In this document: one piece after another, positions 33,582 to 41,311 of the stretch
Layout: each line of letters opens with the position of its first letter
Numbering within the stretch: the stretch's first letter is position 1
NCBI RefSeq assembly: GCF_051262515.1
Contig: NZ_JBIMER010000003.1
Span: 248,001 to 312,000, forward strand
DNA from: Arthrobacter_N sp051262515
Lineage (GTDB): Bacteria > Actinomycetota > Actinomycetes > Actinomycetales > Micrococcaceae
Length of the DNA stretch: 64,000 bases
Direction: 5' to 3'
Notes under the pieces: model-generated
What the model was told of the DNA's origin: nothing
Databases searched by the model: none
What the model saw: only the letters and a program-made list of their open reading frames with translations
Program-made: the position numbers and the translations under genes

Positions 33582-34637
33582 CTAGGGCAGGGTGACGACC
33601 TGCGCGCCGAAGACGAGCCCGGCGCCGAATCCGATCTGCAGGGCAAGGCCTCCGGACAGCTCCGGCTGCTCCTTGAGGATTCGGTGCATGGCCAAGGGGA
33701 TCGAGGCGGCGGAGGTGTTGCCGGCGTCGACGATGTCCCGTCCAACGACCACGGACTCCGGCAGTTTCAACTGCTTCGCCATCTCGTCGATGATGCGAAT
33801 GTTCGCCTGGTGGGGAATGAATGCGGACAGGTCCTCGACCTTGATGCCGGCCTCGTCGAGGGCGCGTTGCGCCACCTTGGCCATCTCCCAAACGGCCCAG
33901 CGGAAGACCGTCTGGCCATCCTGCCGGAGGGTGGGCCACAGCTTCGCCTCGGATCCTCCGACGAAGACGGTTCCCCCCTCCTGCTCCTCGGCCTCAAGGG
34001 CCATGTCCCGCAAATCGATCATGGAGTGCGTCATGCCGATGGCATCCAATTTGCTGCCGTCGGAGCCCCATACGGACGGGCCGATTCCGGCAAAGTCGGA
34101 GGGGCCGATCACCACGGCTCCCGCACCGTCGCCGAGCAGGAACGAAATGGTGCGTTCGTGGCGGTCGATGATGTCGGAGAGCTTCTCCGCGCCCACCACC
34201 AAGACGTAGTCGGCAGCGCCGGACCGCACCAGAGCGTCGGCTTGTGCGACGCCGTAGCAGTAGCCGGCGCACGCTGCGGAAATATCGAACGCCGGGGCCG
34301 GGGTGGCACCGATGCGGTCCGCGACGGCGGCGGCGGCAGACGGCGTGGCGTACGGAGACGTCACGGTGCTGACGATGACGGCGCCTAGGGCCGAAGCGTC
34401 GATGCCCGCGGCGGCTAGGGCCTCCCGGGCGGCGGTCTCCGCCATGTCGACGACGGAGGTTTCCTTGTCCGCGCGGTGGCGTGTGACGATCCCCGTGCGC
34501 TGGCGGATCCATTCGTCGGAGGAGTCGATCCACTGACAGACGTCTTCGTTGGTCACGATGACGTCGGGGCGGGCGACGCCGACTCCGAGGATGCGGGTGT
34601 GTTCGCGAAGGGGCTTCTGGGACAGTACGGCAGTCAC
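33582..34637 (-). CDS. fabH: FabH, beta-ketoacyl-ACP synthase III
   Basis: 351 aa. Starts fatty acid synthesis by joining an acyl-CoA primer to malonyl-ACP. Catalytic Cys123 in ISAACAGY, His in IPHQANIRI and Asn in DAGNTSAAS. In actinobacteria it often takes branched primers; that cannot be read here. Unlike the related OleA it lacks the extra glutamate near residue 100. The start is GTG 34637, one base after the fabD stop, so the pair is coupled. Confidence 0.95.
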   Translation of the reverse strand: MTAVLSQKPLREHTRILGVGVARPDVIVTNEDVCQWIDSSDEWIRQRTGIVTRHRADKETSVVDMAETAAREALAAAGIDASALGAVIVSTVTSPYATPSAAAAVADRIGATPAPAFDISAACAGYCYGVAQADALVRSGAADYVLVVGAEKLSDIIDRHERTISFLLGDGAGAVVIGPSDFAGIGPSVWGSDGSKLDAIGMTHSMIDLRDMALEAEEQEGGTVFVGGSEAKLWPTLRQDGQTVFRWAVWEMAKVAQRALDEAGIKVEDLSAFIPHQANIRIIDEMAKQLKLPESVVVGRDIVDAGNTSAASIPLAMHRILKEQPELSGGLALQIGFGAGLVFGAQVVTLP

Positions 34638-34638
34638 G

Positions 34639-35586
34639 TTAGTTGGTTTCCTCTCCGGTGGTGGAACCGGTGTGTTCGGCAACGAACGCGCGTGCGGCGT
34701 CCAGGTCTTCGGGGGATCTCACGGCCATCGTAGCGGTGCCCTTGAGGCCGCGCTTGGCCAGACCCACAAGGGTTCCGGCCGGCGGCAGCTCGAGGATTCC
34801 GGTGACGCCCAGGGCCGACATGGTCTCCATGCAGAGGTCCCACCGCACGGGACGGGACACCTGCGCGACCAGGCTGGATAGGTTCCGGGCGCCGGACGTG
34901 ACGGGTGCTCCGTCGTGGTTGCTGAGCAGGGAGGTCCCGGGATCGGCCGGGGAGAGTGACGGAACGAGGTTCTCGAGCACGCCGACCGCCGGCTGCATGT
35001 GCGCGGTGTGGAAGGCACCGGCCACTTTAAGCGGAATCACGCGGGTCTTCGGCGGCGGCGCCGCCGCGAAGGCGGCGATGTCCTCGTGCGTCCCGGCGGC
35101 GACAACCTGTCCGCCTCCGTTGGAATTGGCCGCGGTCAGCCCGGCGGCTTTGAGCGCCGCGAGTACCTCGGTGTGGTCCCCGCCCAAGACGGCGGCCATG
35201 CCCGTCGGGGTGGCCGCCGCGGCGTCGGCCATGGCGTTGGCGCGTTCGCGGACGAAGACCATCGCATCCGCCTCGGTCAGGGCGCCCGCCAGCGCGGACG
35301 CGGTGATCTCACCCACGGAGTGCCCGGCAAGCACCGCCCCCTGCGGCACGCCGGCGCCGTCGAAAAGCACGCGTCCAGCCAACAGGCCGGAGGCCACGAT
35401 CAGTGGCTGGGCCACCGCGGTGTCCTTGATGGTGTCCTCGTCGGAGACCGTGCCGTGTTCGAGCAGGTCTCTCCCGGCGAGTCGGCACAATTCCTTGAGA
35501 TGTTCGGCGACGCCCGGGAGCTCAAGCCATGGTGACAGGAGGCCGGGGGTCTGGGAGCCCTGTCCGGGGCACACGATTGCTAGCAC
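34639..35586 (-). CDS. fabD: FabD, malonyl-CoA:ACP transacylase
   Basis: 315 aa. Charges ACP with malonyl groups. Nucleophile Ser90 in LAGHSVGE; catalytic His in GAFHTAHM near 196; N-terminal CPGQGSQ motif. The start is GTG 35586 (MLAIVCPGQGSQ). The gene is first of the fab set and sits 77 bp after the regulator fasR; a 17-base palindrome with an embedded -10-like hexamer (35653-35669) lies upstream, a likely regulatory point. Confidence 0.95.
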   Translation of the reverse strand: MLAIVCPGQGSQTPGLLSPWLELPGVAEHLKELCRLAGRDLLEHGTVSDEDTIKDTAVAQPLIVASGLLAGRVLFDGAGVPQGAVLAGHSVGEITASALAGALTEADAMVFVRERANAMADAAAATPTGMAAVLGGDHTEVLAALKAAGLTAANSNGGGQVVAAGTHEDIAAFAAAPPPKTRVIPLKVAGAFHTAHMQPAVGVLENLVPSLSPADPGTSLLSNHDGAPVTSGARNLSSLVAQVSRPVRWDLCMETMSALGVTGILELPPAGTLVGLAKRGLKGTATMAVRSPEDLDAARAFVAEHTGSTTGEETN

Positions 35587-35652
35587 TGTTCCAGCTTTCC
35601 AAAGATGGGCGGCGCACCGCGTGTTTCGCGGCACCAAGGTCCTGGGGGTGGT

Positions 35653-35669
35653 TTGTAGGTATCCTACAA
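35653..35669 (-). promoter_or_regulatory. Candidate FasR operator and fabD promoter
   Basis: Perfect palindrome TTGTAGGATACCTACAA (seven-base arms, three-base centre) overlapping the fasR stop codon. The -10-like TAGGAT lies within it (35666-35661 on the minus strand), so a bound regulator would sit on the fabD promoter. In Streptomyces coelicolor FasR binds upstream of fabD. Confidence 0.6.
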
Positions 35670-36875
35670 CGGTTCGGAGTGGTCCAGTCTGCCCACGACG
35701 AGTGCCGTCTGCAGCACGAAGGCCTCCCGTGGGATCAGCGGATCCCATCCGGTGACGTCGCAAACGCGCTTGAGGCGATAGCGCACGGTGTTCGCATGGA
35801 CGAAGAGTTCGCGGGCAGTTCCCTCCAGCGAATGCCCCAACGCGAGGTAGCTGGACAGCGTCTCGATCAACCCGTTGCCGGCGCCGAGTAGCGGGTCGTA
35901 GATGTTCCTTGAGAGGGAGGAGCGTGCCGCGGCGTCGCCGTTCATGATGCGTTCCGGCCAGAGGTCCTCTGAGGAAACGGGCCGGGGGACCAGGGGCCAG
36001 GCGCACGCCGCTGCGATGCCGGCGAAGGCGGCATGCGCGGATTCGGCGGCCTCGCGCAGGCTCGCGGCCTCGGGTCCGTACACGACGGGCCCGGCTCCAA
36101 AGAACTCGCTGAGTTTCGAAAATCCCGTGTCGCGTTCGCCGACGCCACCGAGCATCAGGATCAACCGGTCGCCCTGGATCCCCACGAGGCAGTCCTTGGC
36201 GTGGCGGAGGCCGGCGCGACGCAGGTCGCCCACGAATCCGGCATTGGCCACCTCCGGCGCTGTTCCCACCATGATGAGTATGCCGCTGTGCGACTCCCAC
36301 CCGACGGCGGCGACGCGGGACCGGAGTGCGTCCGGGCTTTCGCCGCGCAGCACCGCGTCGACCACTAGGGCCTCGAGCCGGCTGTCCCACGCGCCGCGGG
36401 ACTCGGCCGCGCGGGCGTAGACGTCTGCGGCGGCGAACGCCACTTCGCGGGAGTAGCGCAGTACCGCCTCACGGAGTTGCACCTGTTCGGCCTCGGGCGC
36501 GAGGTCTGGGACCTGGCTCTCGACGACCTCGACGATGGTGCGGATGAGTTGGAGGGCCTTTTGCAGGCTGATCGAGCGTGTCAGCTCGCTCGGAGCCGCC
36601 CCGAAAACATCCGTGAGGACCCACTGCGGCGACGAGGGGCGCTCGTACCAGGTGACGAAAGAGGCGATGCCCTTCTGTGCCACGAGACCCAGTGCCGCCC
36701 TCTCCTCCGGACGCAGGCCCCGGTACCAGGGCAGCGACTGGTCGAGGTGCTTGAGGGCGACGGTGGACAGGACGCCGAGGTGGGACTTGAGCCTCTGCAG
36801 CGTCTCCGGGCTGGCCTTCGGCTGCCGCACGGGCCGGATGCGGGGGACTGCGGTGCCCGGGCGCTCTTCACTCAT
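35664..36875 (-). CDS. fasR: FasR-type regulator of fatty acid synthesis (PucR/CdaR-like C-terminal HTH)
   Basis: 403 aa. N-terminal about 150 residues are a helical region of the FasR family; the middle is a degenerate GGDEF-like region; the C-terminal 60 residues are the PucR-type HTH (LEGTARELFVHANTVRYRLKRV, about 355-380). In S. coelicolor FasR activates the fabD-fabH-acpP-fabF operon, and here it lies directly upstream of the same genes, which supports the assignment. The ATG at 36875 is six bases after the hexamer TATCCT, so its mRNA is probably leaderless. The palindrome at its 3' end is a candidate target. Confidence 0.85.
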   Translation of the reverse strand: MSEERPGTAVPRIRPVRQPKASPETLQRLKSHLGVLSTVALKHLDQSLPWYRGLRPEERAALGLVAQKGIASFVTWYERPSSPQWVLTDVFGAAPSELTRSISLQKALQLIRTIVEVVESQVPDLAPEAEQVQLREAVLRYSREVAFAAADVYARAAESRGAWDSRLEALVVDAVLRGESPDALRSRVAAVGWESHSGILIMVGTAPEVANAGFVGDLRRAGLRHAKDCLVGIQGDRLILMLGGVGERDTGFSKLSEFFGAGPVVYGPEAASLREAAESAHAAFAGIAAACAWPLVPRPVSSEDLWPERIMNGDAAARSSLSRNIYDPLLGAGNGLIETLSSYLALGHSLEGTARELFVHANTVRYRLKRVCDVTGWDPLIPREAFVLQTALVVGRLDHSEPL

Positions 36876-36881
36876 CCATCG

Positions 36882-36887
36882 AGGATA
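36882..36887 (-). promoter_or_regulatory. -10 hexamer TATCCT, leaderless fasR
   Basis: TATCCT on the minus strand ends six bases before the fasR ATG. The heptamer GTATCCT here also occurs in the fasR-fabD palindrome (plus-strand reading), a weak hint of self-control. Confidence 0.45.
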
Positions 36888-36929
36888 CGCACCTTGCCCC
36901 ACGAGCGCATTTTGTGCGAACACTACAAA

Positions 36930-36985
36930 ACGACGGCGGCCCCTCGACTCCATGCCGGTGCATGGGGTCGAGGGGCCGCCGTCGT
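36930..36985 (-). terminator. Terminator of aceE: 26-bp stem, four-base loop, T-run
   Basis: 36930-36955 pairs with 36960-36985, with one G-T pair. Reading along the minus strand the stem is followed by TTTTG, a classic intrinsic terminator, which separates aceE from fasR. Confidence 0.92.
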
Positions 36986-37008
36986 CTGCCGTCGCCGTCG
37001 CCCGGGAT

Positions 37009-39750
37009 CTAGGAGTCCCCTCCGGCGTTGCCGGACGTGCCCGCGTTGACGTCGTTCAGGCTGTACTTCTCGAAGGCCTTCGCCCCGGCATCGGCGTCGA
37101 CCTCGCCGCGCCGTGCCAACAGCTCGAGAGCCCGCACCACGACGCTGTGCGCGTCGATCTTGAAGAACCGCCGGGCCGCCGCACGGGTGTCGGAGAAGCC
37201 GAAGCCGTCCGCACCCAGGGTGGCGAACTCGTTGGGCAGGAACTGGCGGATCTGGTCCGGGACGGCCTTCATGTAGTCCGTCACGGCCACGATCGGGCCC
37301 GTGGCACCCGCGAGCTGTTGGGTGACGAATGGGACGCGTGCCTCGGAGCCGGGGTTGAGAAAGGCCTCTTCCTCGGCGGCCAAGCCATCGCGGCGCAACT
37401 CCGTCCAGCTGGTGACGGACCAGACGTCCGCGGACACGCCCCAGTCCTCGGCGAGGATCCGCTGGGCCTCGATGGCCCACGGCACCGCGACGCCGGACGC
37501 GAGCAGCTGGGTTCGGGGTCCGTCGACCTTTGCCGGCGCGGCAAGGTAGATGCCCTTGACGAGGCCCTCGACGTCGACGTCCTCCGGTTCGGCCGGCTGG
37601 CTGATTGGTTCGTTGTACACCGTGAGGTAGTACATGACGTTCGGATCCTCGTGCTCGCCGCCGTACATGCGCTCCAGGCCGGCCTTCATGATGTGGCCGA
37701 TCTCGTACCCATAGGCGGGGTCGTACGTGATGACGGCCGGGTTCGTGCTGGCCAGGATGGGCGAGTGCCCGTCCGCGTGCTGCAGTCCCTCGCCGGTGAG
37801 CGTGGTTCGTCCGGCGGTCGCGCCGATGATGAAGCCGCGGGTCATCTGGTCCGCGGCCGCCCAGAAGGCGTCGCCCGTACGCTGGAAACCGAACATCGAA
37901 TAGAAGACGTAGATCGGAACCAGCGGTTCGCCGTGCGTGGCGTAGGACGTTCCGGCGGCGGTGAAGGCCGCCACCGCCCCGGCCTCGTTGATGCCGGGGT
38001 GCACGATTTGGCCGCTGATGGACTCCTTGTAGGCCAGGACGAGGTCCCGGTCCACGGACAGGTAGTTCTGGCCCTTGGGGTTGTAGATCTTCGCCGTCGG
38101 GAAGAACGAATCCATGCCGAAGGTGCGCGCCTCGTCGGGAATGATCGGAACCACGCGGGTGCCGAACTCCTTGTCGCGCATCAGGTCCTTGAGCAGGCGG
38201 ACGAACGCCATCGTGGTGGCGGCCTGTTGCTTGCCGGATCCGCGCTTGGCGACCTCGTAGGCCTTGTCGTCCGGAAGGTGGACGCTGGCTCGCTTGCCGC
38301 GCCGTTCGGGAACAGATCCGCCCAGGTCCGCGCGGCGGTCCATCATGTACTGGATCTCGGGCGAATCAGCACCAGGGTGGTAGTACGGCGGAAGGTACGG
38401 ATCGGCCTCGAGTTGCTCGTCCGTGATGGGGATGCGCAGGTGGTCGCGGAAGGCCTTGAGGTCATCCAGCGTCAGCTTCTTCATCTGGTGGGTCGCGTTG
38501 CGTCCCTCGAAGTGCGGACCCAGTCCGTAGCCCTTGACCGTCTTGGCCAGGATGACGGTCGGCTTGCCCTTGAACTCGGTGGCTGCCTTGTAGGCGGCGT
38601 AGACCTTGTTGTAGTCGTGCCCGCCGCGCTTGAGGTTCCAGATCTGCTCGTCGGTGAGGTCCGCGACCATTTCCTTCGTCTCGGGGGACTTCCCGAAGAA
38701 GTGCTCGCGCACGAATCCGCCGGACTCCGCCTTGTACGTCTGGTAGTCGCCGTCCGGGGTCTGGTTCATGATGTCGACCAGGGCGCCCTGTTTGTCGTTG
38801 TCCAGGAGCGAGTCCCACTCGCGGCCCCACACGACCTTGATGACGTTCCAGCCGGCTCCGCGGAAGAACGCCTCCAGCTCCTGCATGATCTTGCCGTTGC
38901 CGCGCACCGGTCCGTCAAGGCGCTGCAGGTTGCAGTTGATGACGAAGTTGAGGTTGTCCAGCTTCTCGTTGGCCGCCAGCTGGAGTAGGCCGCGCGATTC
39001 GGGCTCGTCCATTTCGCCGTCGCCCAGGAACGCCCAGACCTGCTGGTCCGAGGTGTCCTTGATGCCGCGGTTCTGCAGGTAGCGGTTGGACTGCGCCTGA
39101 TAGATCGCGTTCATCGGACCGATGCCCATGGACACGGTCGGGAACTCCCAGAACTCCGGCATGTTGCGCGGGTGCGGGTAGGACGGTAGGGCGTTGCCCT
39201 CCTTGGACTTCTCCTGGCGGAACCCGTCCAGGTCCGCCTCCGAGAGCCGTCCCTCCATGAACGCGCGGGCGTACATGCCAGGCGAGGCGTGGCCCTGGAA
39301 GAAGATCTGGTCGCCACCGCCCGCGTGGTCCTTGCCGCGGAAGAAGTGGTTGAAGCCCACCTCATACAGCGTGGCGGCGCCCGCGTAGGTGGAGATGTGC
39401 CCGCCGACCCCGATGCTGGGGTGCTGCCCACGGTGCACCATGACCGCCGCATTCCAGCGCATCCAGGCGCGATACCGCCGCTCGATCTCCTCCTTCCCGG
39501 GGAAGGCCGGTTCCTGGTCCACCGGAATCGTGTTCACGTAGTCCGTGGTCGTGACCATCGGCACGCCGACGCTCTTCGCACCCGCGCGTTGCAGGATGGA
39601 GCGGACAATGAATTGGGCACGCTCGGTGCCCTGGGTCTCCACAAGGGCGTCGAATGACTCGAGCCATTCGGCGGTCTCATCCGGGTCGCGGTCCGGCAGC
39701 TGGCTGGTCAAGCCGCTACGGATGTGGGAAATGTGATCGTCTTCAGCCAC
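37009..39750 (-). CDS. aceE: AceE, homodimeric pyruvate dehydrogenase E1
   Basis: 913 aa, the single-chain E1 type. Decarboxylates pyruvate with thiamine diphosphate and passes the acetyl group to E2. ThDP/Mg motif GDGEMDEPES near 241 with the following NCNLQRLDGPV; other landmarks are GHISTYAGAATLYEVG and the C-terminal VSADVWSVTSW. E2 and E3 genes are not nearby. I chose GTG 39750 (VAEDDHISH), nine bases after GAGGAG; the long frame upstream has no ribosome site. A -10-like TAGAGT at 39887-39882 would give a leader of about 125 nt. It is divergent from the DUF3052 gene, as in Mycobacterium tuberculosis. Confidence 0.95.
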   Translation of the reverse strand: MAEDDHISHIRSGLTSQLPDRDPDETAEWLESFDALVETQGTERAQFIVRSILQRAGAKSVGVPMVTTTDYVNTIPVDQEPAFPGKEEIERRYRAWMRWNAAVMVHRGQHPSIGVGGHISTYAGAATLYEVGFNHFFRGKDHAGGGDQIFFQGHASPGMYARAFMEGRLSEADLDGFRQEKSKEGNALPSYPHPRNMPEFWEFPTVSMGIGPMNAIYQAQSNRYLQNRGIKDTSDQQVWAFLGDGEMDEPESRGLLQLAANEKLDNLNFVINCNLQRLDGPVRGNGKIMQELEAFFRGAGWNVIKVVWGREWDSLLDNDKQGALVDIMNQTPDGDYQTYKAESGGFVREHFFGKSPETKEMVADLTDEQIWNLKRGGHDYNKVYAAYKAATEFKGKPTVILAKTVKGYGLGPHFEGRNATHQMKKLTLDDLKAFRDHLRIPITDEQLEADPYLPPYYHPGADSPEIQYMMDRRADLGGSVPERRGKRASVHLPDDKAYEVAKRGSGKQQAATTMAFVRLLKDLMRDKEFGTRVVPIIPDEARTFGMDSFFPTAKIYNPKGQNYLSVDRDLVLAYKESISGQIVHPGINEAGAVAAFTAAGTSYATHGEPLVPIYVFYSMFGFQRTGDAFWAAADQMTRGFIIGATAGRTTLTGEGLQHADGHSPILASTNPAVITYDPAYGYEIGHIMKAGLERMYGGEHEDPNVMYYLTVYNEPISQPAEPEDVDVEGLVKGIYLAAPAKVDGPRTQLLASGVAVPWAIEAQRILAEDWGVSADVWSVTSWTELRRDGLAAEEEAFLNPGSEARVPFVTQQLAGATGPIVAVTDYMKAVPDQIRQFLPNEFATLGADGFGFSDTRAAARRFFKIDAHSVVVRALELLARRGEVDADAGAKAFEKYSLNDVNAGTSGNAGGDS

Positions 39751-40094
39751 GTCCAACTTCTCCTCGTTACGGGTACAGCGTGGGGCGAGCGGCGGGTTCC
39801 TCCCGGGAGTGGAAACTCGTCGCGGCGGCTCGGCCGCCTGGTGGTACGCCGCCGACTCGTGGTCGCGCGTGCCTCCACGACACTCTAATGGGCTGGCGGG
39901 CGTCATGCGTAGCCGGACGCCCGCGGGGCGGGCGAATGAGTCGCGCACCGGTTACGCGTAGCATTACGCGTGGTTGAATGCATCATCGTCGGCCAATCGA
40001 CACTTTTGACGGCGTGTCAAGGGGGTCCCGCTTGATGGCGGGGAACAAAAGGTGTTGGCTGGTGGTGACGCCAACCACTAGTAGGAGGAGAAAC
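39751..40094. other. 344-bp divergent intergenic region between aceE and DUF3052 gene
   Basis: Contains the aceE -10-like TAGAGT (39887-39882, minus strand), a tandem direct repeat TTACGCGT (39952-39959 and 39964-39971, period 12) that flanks a plus-strand -10-like TAGCAT (39959-39964), and a long AT-poor leader for the DUF3052 gene ending in GTAGGAGGAG. No ORF or RNA gene is evident. Confidence 0.5.
39952..39971 (+). repeat. Tandem direct repeat TTACGCGT, period 12
   Basis: Two exact copies four bases apart, overlapping the putative -10 TAGCAT of the DUF3052-ahpE operon; possible binding site for a regulator. Confidence 0.5.
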
Positions 40095-40511
40095 GTGAGC
40101 GACGCCGGAGCGGCTAACACCGCGGCTGTGGGCAAGATGGGCTTCAAGGACGGAGACCTGATCCAGGAGCTGGGGTATGACGACGACGTCGATTACGATC
40201 TGCGCGACGCCCTCGAGGAACTGACGGGCAGCGAACTGCTGACTGAGGAAGACCACGACGTGGTGGATTCGGTCCTGCTGTGGTGGCGGGACGACGAAGG
40301 GGATCTGGTGGATGCCCTGATGGATTCACTCACGACCCTCGGCGAGGACGGCGTCGTGTGGTTGATGACGCCCAAGTCCGGCAGGCAAGGATATGTGCGC
40401 CCGGCCGAGATTCTCGAGGCCGCGCCAACGGCCGGCCTCCATGTGACCACCAGCGAGGGTGTTTCCGCCGACTGGGCCGCGTCCCGTCTGGTGGCCCGGC
40501 GAAAGAACTAG
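40095..40511 (+). CDS. DUF3052 family protein of unknown function
   Basis: 138 aa, acidic and soluble. GKMGFKDGDLIQELGYDDDVDYDLRDALE and the aromatic DSVLLWWRDDEGDLVDAL are typical of DUF3052, found across actinobacteria (Rv2239c in M. tuberculosis). No catalytic motif. The start is GTG 40095 behind GTAGGAGGAG. It abuts ahpE with no gap, so it may act in the same redox response; in M. tuberculosis the order aceE/DUF3052/ahpE is the same, a conserved group of unknown meaning. Confidence 0.88.
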   Translation: MSDAGAANTAAVGKMGFKDGDLIQELGYDDDVDYDLRDALEELTGSELLTEEDHDVVDSVLLWWRDDEGDLVDALMDSLTTLGEDGVVWLMTPKSGRQGYVRPAEILEAAPTAGLHVTTSEGVSADWAASRLVARRKN

Positions 40512-41024
40512 GTGTTTCCTGTGCCCGGTCCGGAGGAGCTCGATCGCGCCGGAGTTCGGCGGCCCGGCGTCGGGGACCGTGCCCCGGCGTTCTCGCTGGA
40601 GAACCAGTTCGGCGAATGGGTCACGGGATCCAGGCCAGGCGCCGACGCCTTCTTCCTCGTGTTCTACCCGTTCGCTTTCAGCCGGGTTTGCACGGCGGAA
40701 CTCGCCGATCTGGAGACAGTTCGCAAGGATCTATCGGCACGCGGGATTCGGCTGTTCGGTGTTTCGGTTGACCACAAGCACGCGCTCCGCGCGTATGCGG
40801 AGGACCTCGGCATCGGGTTCGATTTGCTGTCCGACTTCTGGCCACATGGTGCCGCCGCGCGCGCATTCGGATGTTTCGACGAGGAGCACGGGCGCGCCAC
40901 GCGTGCCACTTTCCTGGTCGCCGGGGGGCGGGTTGCCGCGCGCTTCGACAGCCCCGTCGGGCGTTCCCGGAACTTGTCCGACTACCGTGCCGCGGCGGAC
41001 GCGCTTGGCTCTTCGCTCCCCTGA
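40512..41024 (+). CDS. ahpE: AhpE-type peroxiredoxin
   Basis: 170 aa, thioredoxin fold. The peroxidatic Cys60 is in PFAFSRVC (family PxxxTxxC; here Ser replaces Thr). Arg126 of the active site is in GRATRATF. A second Cys (in AFGCFDEE) is in the 1-Cys AhpE position range but is unlikely to be a resolving Cys. It reduces peroxides, with mycoredoxin or mycothiol as the reductant in known actinobacteria. The GTG at 40512 directly follows the DUF3052 stop; GTG 40521 is an alternative start. Confidence 0.88.
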   Translation: MFPVPGPEELDRAGVRRPGVGDRAPAFSLENQFGEWVTGSRPGADAFFLVFYPFAFSRVCTAELADLETVRKDLSARGIRLFGVSVDHKHALRAYAEDLGIGFDLLSDFWPHGAAARAFGCFDEEHGRATRATFLVAGGRVAARFDSPVGRSRNLSDYRAAADALGSSLP

Positions 41025-41058
41025 CGCGCGACGATTGGCGCCCTGCGGGGCGGCCCGG

Positions 41059-41064
41059 TAGGGT
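41059..41064 (+). promoter_or_regulatory. -10 hexamer TAGGGT for tRNA-Val
   Basis: TAGGGT ends 12 bases before the 5' end of the tRNA, the right distance for a start point just upstream of the mature tRNA. Confidence 0.5.
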
Positions 41065-41076
41065 AGGGCGTCGCAA

Positions 41077-41152
41077 GGGTCTTTAGCTCAGCTGGTAGAG
41101 CGCCACGTTTACACCGTGGATGTCATCGGTTCGATCCCGGTAGGACCCACCA
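41077..41152 (+). tRNA. tRNA-Val (anticodon TAC), CCA encoded
   Basis: Full cloverleaf: acceptor GGGTCTT with AGGACCC (two G-U-type pairs), D-stem GCTC/GAGC, anticodon stem CCACG/CGTGG around TTTACAC (anticodon TAC), T-stem ATCGG/CCGGT with loop TTCGATC. Discriminator A is followed by an encoded CCA (41150-41152). Confidence 0.95.
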
Positions 41153-41157
41153 GCTGG

Positions 41158-41206
41158 AAAGTCTCCGCATCAATGCCACGGCAATGATGCGGGGACTTTT
41201 TTTCTT
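41158..41206 (+). terminator. Intrinsic terminator after tRNA-Val
   Basis: 41158-41172 pairs with 41185-41199 (one G-U), a 12-base loop, then a run of seven T. It closes the tRNA transcript. Confidence 0.93.
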
Positions 41207-41247
41207 ATGTGTCGGGCGTCTTTCTGCGCCCGAGGCGGACGCGGTAC

Positions 41248-41253
41248 TAGGCT
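41248..41253 (+). promoter_or_regulatory. -10 hexamer TAGGCT for gnd
   Basis: TAGGCT 58 bases before the gnd ATG gives a leader of about 52 nt with GGAGGA. Confidence 0.45.
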
Positions 41254-41311
41254 GGATGCCGAACCCCGCCCGCTTCGGGCCCACACCCCGCTACTTGGAG
41301 GAACTCCCAGC

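Noticed and set aside
32532..34388. 618-codon plus-strand frame opposite fabF, acpP and fabH
   Set aside because: Runs across three well-defined genes on the other strand.
36535..38988. 817-codon plus-strand frame opposite aceE
   Set aside because: Antisense of aceE and fasR; repetitive Val/Asp/Arg composition with no family match.
41077..41152. tRNA-Val as an integration (att) site
   Set aside because: Followed by its own terminator and gnd; no integrase or repeat of the tRNA 3' end nearby.
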